Assembly (NCBI GenBank): GCA_030407085.1
Contig: CM059583.1
Span: 89,348,001-89,412,000, forward strand
Reading direction: 5' to 3'
Length of the DNA: 64,000 nt
DNA from: Trichopria drosophilae
Taxonomy: Eukaryota; Arthropoda; Insecta; Hymenoptera; Diapriidae
The notes under the pieces were generated by a model. That model saw nothing but the letters and a program-made list of their open reading frames with translations, had not been told where the DNA came from and did no database searches. Each line of letters opens with the position of its first letter. The stretch's first letter is position 1. A program made the translations under genes and the position numbers. Shown here piece after piece: positions 42,661-53,700 of this stretch.

Positions 42661-43831
42661 TTTAATATTTCTGGTTCCTCCACAAACTTGACTTTCGGAT
42701 GACGCTGAATATCGCTGCTTAAACTCGTCGGCGCGTCTGTAAGACTAGTCTCCCTCCAGTTTAAAGGACTTATTGTTTTATGTGGATTATTAGTAGTTGG
42801 AGATCTAGGAACCTGTATTTGAACCTGTTCATTACGTCTCTGAAAATTGTTATAGTGACTCGTTCTACCTGACCATCTAGGTGAATTACTCATACCGAAA
42901 TTCTGTTCAGTTGGATAATATGGAAATCCATGTGGACCATAATTCGATAATGGTACAGAGAATGGAGGTTTCCATAATACGGATGATAAGGAGGATAAGG
43001 ATACATGGGAGGATAAGGTAAATAAGGAGGGTAATATGGCCACATAGGTTCCATTACCCCATTATATCGTGCAGGGAAATTTTCTACATTTCGCGATGTT
43101 ATACCTCCCAATTTTCGTTCATTTCTCTCTCCTAACCATGAACGAGATACAGGACTATTAAGAGTTTTCATAATAGGATAATTATGCCTAATTTCATCTT
43201 CTGCACTTTCATTATCACTTGGCACATGATAGAGGGATTGAAATCCTGTACTTTTGGGTTTTATTCTCAGTTTCAATCTTTCGGCACAACGCAAAGCTTC
43301 ATCTAGATTTTTAGGATCACGCGCGTCAACTAAACCCGAAATCTCGTCTGGTAGACCGCTTAAAAATGACTCTAACGCACAATCATTTAGAAGCTTCACC
43401 ATTTCAGAGGCGCCAACGCCATATGTATCTTTTAAAACAGAAGTTGCTCCTGACAGCAACATATTTAAACGATCATAAAAATCAGATACTGTCTCTCCTC
43501 GTTTCATCTGAATTTGTTGTATTTCATGTTTATAAAATGGATAATTTTTTCCAGACGCGAATCTATTCTTTAAATGCCTAAGTAAATCATCTACTTTTAC
43601 AAAAGTCTTTCCAAAAATACTATCACGAGCTGTACCTTGTAATTTCCCAATAATGCTATTAATTAAAGATTTTTCAAATTCATCAGGTACGTTCGCAGAT
43701 GCATTTTGAACATCTAACAAAAAATTATTAAGGGGCATATTTTTCCCATCAAAATAAGGAATGCTTGACATGGCATTTTGTACAATTATGCACTCTAACA
43801 TAGTAGTCATTAATTTAGTCGTTTCGTCCAT
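42657..43831 (-). pseudogene. G2 gag without zinc knuckle
   Basis: From the Met at 43831 (MDETTKLMTT) a capsid-like region follows: IPYFDGKNMPLNNFLLDV, RHLKNRFASG, MKRGETVSDFYDRL, FLSGLPDEISGLV. Then come a basic stretch and a Pro/Tyr-rich repeat (PYYPPYLPYPPMYPYPPY). No CCHC knuckle is seen, as in errantivirus-type Gag. The frame shifts near 42950: a second frame (43043-42657) carries on with an Asn/Arg-rich tail. The upstream Met at 43885 is less likely. Confidence 0.85.
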
Positions 43832-45153
43832 TTTGCGATTAAAAAAAAAATAAAATAAAATAAATATATAAATAACACAAAACAAAAATATTCTACTATA
43901 AATTATAAAAATATAATTAATTATTATTAATAATTTTATAGTAAATTATTTTTAAAACTGAAATGTTAAATAAAAATTAAAAAATAATTTATAAGTTGAA
44001 TTATTGTAATTCGTTTCTATGAAATTGCATAACATTCAAAAACCTTTTCAAGAATCAAAACAAATAATTTGAAAATGCCTTTAAATAATTGGACTATAAC
44101 CGAACACGATGATAAATAATAATTAACATTGATTTTAAAAAAATTAATTGGTGTTCAAACTTCATATACAATAAAAATCTTTAAATGTTATCAATCATTT
44201 AAGTAAATGCATTAATTTAAATAATAACACTACGGGGAAAATAATCACAATATGATTCACACAGCAGGTTATCATTTAAAACCAAAATAACTTTCAATTT
44301 CAACCAAATGCAACAACATAAAAACTCAACAAAATTTAATATTAACCTAATGCAAATTGTAAAATCAAATATTCCAATTTACACAGAATATAATCTCCTA
44401 TTAAAAATTATGAAATAAATTACTTTAATAAATCAAATTCCTTATTATTAAATTTAAATACCGACTATATTATTTTATTCTACGAAAACGCATAGCGTTC
44501 AAAAACCTTTCTGAGAATCAAAACAAATAATTTGGTAAGCCTTTGACTGTTTGAATGTAATATAAAAATAAAATACTTTCAAATTAATTTTATGAAATTA
44601 CTACTCTATTTGTTTTTTTTTTTGTAAGCAATGTAATGTTTTAATAATATTTTGGCACTGTAATTTAAAACAAATATCTAATACAATAACACTACAAATT
44701 ATGATTCAGAACGAAAATTAATTTTATTCACTTAAATAAAGTAATACCGAAATAATAAATTATTTGTCCCTTTAAACGTTTCATTCGATTCCCAGAATTT
44801 GAAATGGTGTAATATTAATTTATAATAGACTTTCTTAATTAAAAATCAATTTTGCATTTTATCACTTTTAACTACGTTTAATTATAACCAATAAAATCAA
44901 TTAAAGAAATTTCACTAAAAAATCAAAAAAAAAATAAAAGAAAATAAATTGTATTTAAAATTAATTAGAAATAACAATTCGATACTTTAACATTTTTGTT
45001 ATTAAATTTTCAAAATTTTAATTGAATTAAGTTTTATTAATTTACACAAACCTTAACACTATAATTAATTTTTACCTTTTTTTTTTTAATTTTATACCAA
45101 TAAGATTTATATGACTTGGTCAATTTAAAATATCTTTGTTTAATTATAAAACA

Positions 45154-45206
45154 ACGTGATTCAGCAATGGGGCATAGCCAGATAATAAAATATTGCTGAA
45201 TAACGT
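45154..45206 (-). other. Stem-loop 1 in the G2 leader
   Basis: ACGTGATTCAGCAAT pairs with ATTGCTGAATAACGT around a loop GGGGCATAGCCAGATAATAA... . A related hairpin lies 192 bp away. Confidence 0.7.
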
Positions 45207-45345
45207 GTTCGAGAAAAATTACAATATAATAATTTATAAAATTTGAATTAAATGATTATTTTAAATAAACCACTATCAACACACTAAAACACTTCACTTA
45301 TTTTCTTTTCTTAAAAATTCATAAAATATTCAAAATATAACTGTT

Positions 45346-45398
45346 ACGTGGTTTAACAATGGGACATAGCCATATAATAATATATTGTTTAACCACGT
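45346..45398 (-). other. Stem-loop 2 in the G2 leader
   Basis: ACGTGGTTTAACAAT pairs, with one mismatch, with ATTGTTTAACCACGT around a loop GGGACATAGCCATATAATAA..., nearly the loop of stem-loop 1, while the stem differs. Confidence 0.7.
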
Positions 45399-45710
45399 TC
45401 CTTTTCCAATAATAAAATTTCAATAAATTTAGTTACTAATTTTATGAATTATTAACACAAAACCTGAAATAAAATTTAATTAGTACACATAAAAATAAAA
45501 TCTATTCTTAATCTAACAATAATTCTAATAATCATACGTATATTTAAAACTGAAATAAATTTTGAATTTCTTATTTTCCGTTTAAGTTTACAAAAGTTTA
45601 ATCAACTCAAAAATTATCTTTTTTTTTTTTTTTTAATACACAATTAATATAAAATAAAACATAAAATAGAATAATTAATTTAAATTAACTTCCAATTAAT
45701 CGAAATCAGG

Positions 45711-45728
45711 ATCCCACTTCTGACACCA
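45711..45728 (-). promoter_or_regulatory. G2 primer binding site
   Basis: Minus strand TGGTGTCAGAAGTGGGAT, 4 nt inside the 5' LTR. Complementary to a tRNA 3' end, tRNA-Leu by memory. Confidence 0.82.
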
Positions 45729-45732
45729 ATTT

Positions 45733-46236
45733 TGTTACGTGGATTGATTTCGATTCATTTTTTATCTTTATTATTAATAATTTTCTTAAATCAGATTATA
45801 TACACTATTCTATATTTACCATTATATTCCAACAGCTCACTCGTTTATGATATTCAAAGTATGAAATAAGACACTACGTTTTATTAACACTATCGAAAAA
45901 TACTTTATTGTGTAGATCCTCAGTGACGAGCTCCGGCTCATGTCGCTTCCTGGACACAAGTGACCAGTTGAAGTGAAGCTGAAAAAGGTCGTTGTGTCTT
46001 TTCAACTTTTAGAACGTTCGCGAATACCACCGAATTTGACATTCTGCGAAACATTACTAAATGTCAACGGTGACAGCTCGTTCGAATATCAAATTATTAT
46101 ACAATATCAATACAACTAAACCTAAACTCATACACTCATACAACGCTCGCTTGCTACTCTCCAAATACACAAAGATAGCATTAACTTTTAAACGGACCGA
46201 AGATATTATATCTCGCAATTGAAGCGGTACGTAACA
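45733..46236 (-). repeat. G2 5' LTR
   Basis: 504 bp, same ends as the 3' LTR; followed inward by a 4-nt spacer and the primer site. Confidence 0.95.
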
Positions 46237-46395
46237 ACAGATCCCAAACGAAATTTGCAAATATGTAAAATAAAAAATTTTCAAAATGATTAAATATCTT
46301 AGAACATGGCTAGAGATACGGGAAACTTGTCTATACAAAAAATTGACTATCTACAATCTTAATATGCAAGTTCTGAAATTTTATTTCGTAACATA

Positions 46396-46470
46396 GGGCG
46401 TAGCGTAGTGGTTAGCGTGCATGCTTTGCGATGTTAGGGTCGCTGGTTCAAATCCCCCGAAGCGAAAGGT
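46396..46470 (+). ncRNA. tRNA-like sequence with A and B boxes, right arm
   Basis: TAGCGTAGTGG (46401-46411) fits the A box, and GGTTCAAATCC (46445-46455) is a perfect B box. A T-run follows at 46471-46477, a possible pol III terminator. No good cloverleaf. Confidence 0.6.
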
Positions 46471-46808
46471 TTTTTTAATTTATTTGCGATGGTTAATAAT
46501 TTTAAGAAAATAGGTTAAATTTAAATAGACAATGCGACACTTTAATATAAAATATTTATAAATTTAAAAAATGTTTAAATTTATTTTTTTTTACATCAAA
46601 ATAAAGTCTTGAAAGAGTCTGGCACCCTTTTGGAAGTAGTCTAGCAAATAGCATGGGAAACGCTCATACGCCAGACTTATCCCATATACCTTGACCCAAA
46701 TGAGTGGCATACAACACCCATATCATAGCCATACTTGTCCCAATATTTAGCCGTACTCTATCCAATACTGAAGCCATACTGATGCCGTACCGAAAATTTC
46801 TACACGGG

Positions 46809-47454
46809 TACTTAGTGAAAATTCTTTAAAGATGCTGTAGATTGTACACTTTTGAGTTTTTCGCATTCCTGCGTCGTCGTACAATGATAACGGGTAAGGA
46901 GCTAATTCGTACTTCAAGTACTTTTGTAAATCGTCATCAGATTTTTTCAATACGCTAATTCGTTGAAATAATAAAAGAGGATCAATTGGAACATGTTCGC
47001 CATTTATTTTAAATTTGCTATTTGCAGCGAGCAAAGGAACAACTTTTTGTGATGTTTTCAATTTCAAATCTCTGAAGTTTTGATTGTTTATTTTCTTTGC
47101 AGAATCAATGCCTTGCTCAAAGGCATTGTGGTAGTTGATCTTTCCGTGGCCAATAACTCCTGTTGCAATATTCATAATAACATCAACCTCAGTAAAAGGA
47201 TCGTGACACCGCAGCCATTCTTCCAATTTGTTAACATTAGCATCATCTCTCGTGATTCTCGCATCTGTAAAATCTCCATGTTGGTGGCTTTTGTTAAATG
47301 AAATATTGCAGAAATTTTCCATACCTTCAATAATGGCATTTGTGTACACGAGCACTGCTGAAGTGAAAATGAACTCGCTGATGTGCATACTACCTGCGGA
47401 AATCGACCGTGCGGCAACGACCGTGCGGCAACGTCCCTGTCCCTGCCGAAACAT
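46809..47454 (-). pseudogene. N-terminal part of the transposon protein
   Basis: SHQHGDFTDARITRDDANV, GVIGHGKINYHNAFEQGID and YELAPYPLSLYDDAGMRKTQ match the N-terminal half of the same uncharacterised family. The frame runs into the inverted-repeat element at 46808, and the following 20 or so codons of the open frame belong to that element. Start not certain; the Met at 47454 may not be the original. Confidence 0.65.
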
Positions 47455-47643
47455 TTGGTCATTTTTTGCCCTTTTCTACATTGAAATTCCTTCCAGAAAT
47501 TTCTACTCTATATCGTAAACTCGAAATACCTCTATAGATTATGTTACAACTGATTTTTACGCCAAAAATCACAGTTTAACTACGTTTTAATTTATATAAT
47601 TAAAATAACATTATAATATGTTAAAAATTTATTTTATAAATAT

Positions 47644-47709
47644 CGACCGGCGATTTTTAACCTATAAAGGTTTTTCTATTTTTAATTTGTGACATTTAAA
47701 AAAAAAATA
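47644..47709 (-). repeat. Right terminal inverted repeat, abutting the satellite
   Basis: Complement of 34073-34137. Satellite sequence begins within a few bases. Confidence 0.85.
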
Positions 47710-47712
47710 ATC

Positions 47713-50700
47713 GACTTTTTTTTAAATAAACTATTTTCTTAAGGCATCTTCTGCTCCGTACAAATTCGACCGTTTCAAGACGTTCCCGGGTTTGTTCGTA
47801 GTCAAACAAGATGTGGATTTGTACCTTGATTCCCATAGATTGATATTGCGAGAAATAACGCTTGACAATTAATAAACTTTTTTTAAATAAACTATTTTCT
47901 TAAGGCATCTTCTGCTCCGCACAAATTCGACCGTTTCAAGACGTTCCCGGGTTTTTTCGTAGTCGAGCAAGATGTGGATTTGTTCCTTAATTTCCAGAGA
48001 TTGATAATACGAAAAATAACGCTAGACAATTAATAAACTTTTTTTAAATAAACTATTTTCCTAAGGCATCTTCTGCTCCGTACAAATTCGACCGTTTCAA
48101 GACGATCCCGGGTTTTTTCGTAGTCGAGCAAGATGTGGATTTGTTCCTTGATTCCCAGAGATTGATATTACGAGAAATAACGCTTGACGATTAATAAACT
48201 TTTTTTAAATAAACTATTTTTAAATAAACTATTTTCTTAAAGCATCTGTTGCTCGGTACAAATTCGACCGTTTCAAGTCGTTCCCGGGTTTTTTCTTAGT
48301 CGAGCAAGATGTGGATGTGTTTGTTGATTCGCAGAGATTGGTATTACGAAAAAAAACGCTTGACAATTAATAGACTTTTTTTTAAATAAACTATTTTCTT
48401 AAGGCATCTTCTGTACCGTACAAATTCGACCGTTTCAAGATGTTCCCGAGTTTTTTTGTAGTCGAGCAAGATGTGGATTAGTTCCTTGATTCCCAGAGAT
48501 TGATATTACGAAAAATAACGCTTGACAATTAATAAACTTTTTTTAAATAAACTATTTTCTTAAGGCATTTGTTGCTCGGTACAAATTCGGCCGTTTCAAG
48601 ACGTTCCCGGGTTTTTTCGTAGTCGAGCAAGATATGGATGTGTTTGTTGATTCCCAGAGATTGGTATTACAAAAAATAACGCTTGACAATTCATAAACTT
48701 TTTTTAAATAAACTATTTTCTTAAGGCATCTGTTGCTCGGTGTAAATTCCACCGTATCAAGACGTTCCCGCGTTTTTTTGTAGTCGAGCAAGATGTGGAT
48801 TAGTTCCTTGATTCACAGAGATTGATATTACGAAAAATAACGCTTGACAATTAATAAACTTTTTTTAAAAAAACTATTTTCTTAAGGCATCTTCTGCTCC
48901 GCACAAATTCGACCGTTTCAAGACGTTCCCGGGTTTTTTCGTAGTCGAGCAAGATGTGGATTTGTTCCTTAATTTCCAGAGATTGATAATACGAAAAATA
49001 ACGCTTGACAATTAATAAACTTTTTTTAAATAAACTATTTTCTTAAGGCATCTTCTGCTCCGTACAAATTCGACCGTTTCAAGACGTTCCCGGGTTTTTT
49101 CGTAGTCGAGCAAGATGTGGATTTGTTCCTTAATTTCCAGAGATTGATAATACGAAAAATAACGCTAGACAATTAATAAACTTTTTTTAAATATACTTTT
49201 TCTTAAGGCATCTGTTGCTCGGTACAAATTCGACCGTTTCAAGACGTTCCCGGATTTTTTTCGTAGTCGAGCAAGATGTGGATTTGTTCCTTGATTCCCA
49301 GAGATTGATATTACGAGAAATAACGATTGACAATTAATAAACTTTTTTTTAATAAACTTTTTTTAAATAAACTATTTTCTTAAGGCATCTGTTGCTCGGT
49401 ACAAATTCGACTGTTTCAAGACGTTCCCGGGTTTTTTGGTAGTCGAACAAGATGTGCATGTGTTTGCTGATTCGCAGAGATTGGTATTACGAAAAAAAAA
49501 CGCTTGACAATTAATAGACTTTTTTTTAAATAAACTATTTTCATAAGGCATCTTCTGTACCGTACAAATTCGACCGTTTCAAGATGTTCCCGCGTTTGTT
49601 TTGTAGTCGAGCAAGATGTGGATTAGTTCCTTGATTCCCAGAGATTGATATTACGAAAAATAACGCTTGACAATTAATAAACTTTTTTTAAATAAACTAT
49701 TTTCTTAAGGCATTTGTTGCTCGGTACAAATTCAGCCGTTTCAAGACGTTCCCGGGTTTTTTCGTAGTCGAGCAAGATATGGATGTGTTTGTTGATTCCC
49801 AGAGATTGGTATTACGAAAAATAACGCTTGACAATTAATAAACTTTTTTTAAATAAACTATTTTCTTAAGGCATCTGTTGCTCGGTACAAATTCCACCGT
49901 ATCAAGACGTTCCCGGGTTTTTTCGTAGTCGAGCAAGATGTGGATTTGTTCCTTGATTTCCAGGGATTAATAATACGAAAAATAACGCTTGACAATTAAT
50001 AAACTTTTTTTAAATAAACTATTTTCTTAAGGCATTTGTTGCTCGGTACAAATTCGGCCGTTTCAAGACGTTCCCGGGTTTTTTCGTAGTCAAGCAAGAT
50101 GTGGATTTGTTTGTTGATTCCCAGAGATTGGTATTACGAAAAATAACGCTTGACAATTAATAGACTTTTTTTAAAATAAACTATTTTCTTAAGGCAAGTG
50201 TTGCCTTGTACAAATTCGACCGTTTCAAGACGTTCCCGGGTTTTTTCGTAGTCGAGTAAGATGTGGATTTGTTCCTTGATTTCAAGAGATTGATAATACG
50301 AAAAATAACGCTTGACAATTAATAAACTTTTTTTAAATAAACTATTTTCTTAAGGCATCTGTTGCTCGGTACAAATTCCACCGTATCAAGACGTTCCCGG
50401 GTTTTTTCGTAGTCGAGCAAGATGTGGATTTGTTCCTTGATTTCCAGGGATTGATAATACGAAAAATAACGCTTGACAATTAATAAACTTTTTTTAAATA
50501 AACTATTTTCTTAAGGCATCTTCTGTACCGTACAAATTCGACCGTTTCAAGATGTTCCTGCGTTTTTTTGTAAACGAGCAAGATGTGGATTAGTTCCTTA
50601 ATTCCCAGAGATTGATATTACGAAAAATAACGCTTGACAATTGATAGACTTTTTTTAAATAAACTATTTTCCTAAGGCATCTTCTGCTCCGTACAAATTC

Positions 50701-53700
50701 GACCGTTTCAAGACGTTCCCGGGTTTTTTCGTAGTCGAGCAAGATGTGGATTTGTTCCTTGATTTCCAGAGAATGATAATACGAAAAATAACGCTTGACA
50801 ATTAATAAACTTTTTTTAAATAAACTATTTTCTTAAGGCATTTGTTGCTCCGTACAAATTCGACCGTTTCAAGACGTTCCCGGGTTTTTTCGTAGTCGAG
50901 CAAGATGTGGATTTGTTCCTTAATTTCCAGAGATTGATAATACGAAAAATAACGCTTGACAATTAATAAACTTTTTTTAAATAAACTATTTTCTTAAGGC
51001 ATCTGTTGCTCGGTACAAATTCCACCGTATCAAGACGTTCCCGGGTTTTTTCGTAGTCGAGCAAGATGTGGATTTGTTCCTTGATTTCCAGGGATTGATA
51101 ATACGAAAAATAACGCTTGACAATTAATAAACTTTTTTTAAATAAACTATTTTCTTAAGGCATCTTCTGTACCGTACAAATTCGACCGTTTCAAGACGTT
51201 CCCGGGTTTTTTCGTAGTCGAGCAAGATGTGGATTAGTTCCTTGATTCCCAGAGATTGATATTACGAAAAATAACGCTTGACAATTAATAAACTTTTTTT
51301 AAATAAACTATTTTCTTAAGGCATTTGTTGCTCCGTACAAATTCGGCCGTTTCAAGACGTTCCCGGGTTTTTTCGTAGTCGAGCAAGATGTGGATGTGTT
51401 CCTTAATTTCCAGAGATTGATAATACGAAAAATAACGCTAGACAATTAATAAACTTTTTTTAAATAAACTTTTTTCTTAAGGCATCTGTTGCTCGATACA
51501 AATTCGACCGTTTCAAGACGTTCCCGGGTTTTTTCGTAGTCGAGCAAGATATGGATGTGTTTGTTGATTCCCAGAGATTGGTATTACAAAAAATAACGCT
51601 TGACAATTAATAAACTTTTTTTAAATAAACTATTTTCTTAAGGCATCTTCTGCTCCGTACAAATTCGACCGTTTCAAGACGTTCCCGGGTTTTTTCGTAG
51701 TCGAGCAAGATGTGGATTAGTTCCTTAATTCCCAGAGATTGGTATTACGAAAAATAACGCTTGACAATTAATAGACTTTTTTTAAAATAAACTATTTTCC
51801 TAAGGCATCTTCTGCTCCGTACAAATTCCTCCGTATCAAGACGTTCCCGGGTTTTTTTGTAGTCGAGCAAGATGTGGATGTGTTTGTTGATTCCCAGAGA
51901 TTGGTATTACGAAAAATAACGCTTGACAATTAATAGACTTTTTTTAAAATAAACTATTTTCCTAAGGCATCTTCTGCTCCGTACAAATTCGACCGTTTCA
52001 AGACGTTCCCGGGTTTTTTCGTAGTCGAGCAAGATGTGGATTTGTTCCTTGATTTCCAGAGATTGATAATACGAAAAATAACGCTTGACAATTAAGAAAC
52101 TTTTTTTAAATAAACATTTTCTTAAGGCATCTGTTGCTCGGTAAAAATTCGACCGTTTCAAGACGTTCCCGGGTTTTTTCGTAGTCGAGCAAGATGTGGA
52201 TTTGTTCCTTGATTTCCAGAGATTGATAATACGAAAAATAACGCTTGACAATTAATAAACTTTTTTTAAATAAACTATTTTCTTAAGGCATTTGTTGCTC
52301 GGTACAAATTCGGCCGTTTCAAGACGTTCCCGGGTTTTTTCGTAGTCGAGCAAGATATGGATGTGTTTGTTGATTCCCAGAGATTGGTATTACAAAAAAT
52401 AACGCTTGACAATTAATAAACTTTTTTTAAATAAACTATTTTCTTAAGGCATCTGTTGCTCGGTACAAATTCGACCGTTTCAAGACGTTCCCGGATTTTT
52501 TTCGTAGTCGAGCAAGATGTGGATTTGTTCCTTGATTCCCAGAGATTGATATTACGAAAAATAACGCTTGACAATTAATAAACTTTTTTTAAATAAACTA
52601 TTTTCTTAAGGCATTTGTTGCTGCGTACAAATTCGGCCGTTTCAAGACGTTCCCGGGTTTTTTCGTAGTCAAGCAAGATGTGGATTTGTTTGTTGATTCC
52701 CAGAGATTGCTATTACGAAAAATAACGCTTGACAATTAATAGACTTTTTTTAAAATAAACTATTTTCTTAAGGCATCTGTTGCTCGGTACAAATTCGACC
52801 GTTTCAAGACGTTCCCGGGTTTTTTCGTAGTCGAGCAAGATGTGGATTTGTTCCTTAATTTCCAGAGATTGATAATACGAAAAATAACGCTAGACAATTA
52901 ATAAACTTTTTTTAAATAAACTTTTTTCTTAAGGCATCTGTTGCTCGATACAAATTCTACCGTATCAAGACGTTCCCGGGTTTTTTCGTAGTCGAGCAAG
53001 ATGTGGATTTGTTCCTTGATTTCCAGAGATTGATAATACGAAAAATAACGCTTGACAATTAATAAACTTTTTTTAAATAAACTATTTTCTTAAGGCATTT
53101 GTTGCTCCGTACAAATTCGACCGTTTCAAGACGTTCCCGGGTTTTTTCGTAGTCGAGCAAGATGTGGATTTGTTCCTTGATTTCCAGAGATTGATAATAC
53201 GAAAAATAACGCTTGACAATTAATAAACTTTTTTTAAATAAACTATTTTCTTAAGGCATTTGTTGCTCCGTACAAATTCGACCGTTTCAAGACGTTCCCG
53301 GGTTTTTTCGTAGTCGAGCAAGATGTGGATTTGTTCCTTAATTTCCAGAGATTGATAATACGAAAAATAACGCTTGACAATTAATAAACTTTTTTTAAAT
53401 AAACTATTTTCTTAAGGCATCTGTTGCTCCGTACAAATTCGACCGTTTCAAGACGTTCCCGGGTTTTTTCGTAGTCGAGCAAGATGTGGATTTGTTCCTT
53501 AATTTCCAGAGATTGATAATACGAAAAATAACGCTAGACAATTAATAAACTTTTTTTAAATAAACTATTTTCTTAAGGCATCTGTTGCTCGGTACAAATT
53601 CGACCGTTTCAAGACGTTCCCGGGTTTTTTCGTAGTCGAGCAAGATGTGGATTTGTTCCTTGATTTCCAGAGATTGATAATACGAAAAATAACGCTTGAC

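Larger units (their letters stand above)
43832..45710 (-). other. G2 5' leader, 1.9 kb, very AT-rich, with repeated stem-loops
   Basis: Non-coding. A direct repeat (CGTTCAAAAACCTTTCTGAG-like) occurs at about 44033 and 44495. Two related stem-loops are listed separately. Confidence 0.7.
37048..46236 (-). mobile_element. Gypsy-type LTR retrotransposon G2 carrying a host-type RRM/F-box/LRR gene, without RT
   Basis: 9.19 kb bounded by LTRs 37048-37541 and 45733-46236, with a 4-bp target duplication ACAG (37044-37047 and 46237-46240). Minus-strand order: LTR, primer site, long leader, gag, protease, spacer/macro-like remnant, integrase, RRM + F-box/LRR gene, polypurine tract, LTR. No RT or RNase H motif is present anywhere between protease and integrase. 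It lies in the right arm of an inverted-repeat element whose left arm preserves the empty site. Confidence 0.93.
35624..46808. mobile_element. 2-kb inverted-repeat (fold-back type) element, itself split by G2
   Basis: Left arm 35624-36250 is the reverse complement of the right arm, which lies in two parts (36985-37047 and 46241-46808) on either side of G2. Outer ends are CCCG(C/T)GTAGAAATTTTCGG. Without G2 it is about 2 kb with arms of about 620 bp and a loop of about 730 bp. No transposase of its own is seen. Confidence 0.82.
34073..47709 (-). mobile_element. DNA transposon-like element (FEN/PIN-like nuclease + CXC protein) split by nested insertions
   Basis: The two ends (34073-34137 and 47644-47709) are inverted copies about 60 bp long with one or two mismatches. 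They share a T-run, AAATGTCACAAATTAAAAAT and CTTTATAGGTTAAAAAT. Between them, on the minus strand, lie the N-terminal, nuclease-like and CXC parts of one protein. The coding region is interrupted by the inverted-repeat element 35624-46808. Target duplication not determined. Confidence 0.75.

Noticed and set aside
46396..46470. Functional tRNA gene
   Set aside because: A and B boxes are good, but the T-stem and acceptor stem do not pair and a mirror copy exists in the other arm; tRNA-derived repeat is more likely.
35624..46808. PiggyBac-type element based on CCC-starting ends
   Set aside because: No TTAA duplication at either end and no transposase; left as an unclassified inverted-repeat element.
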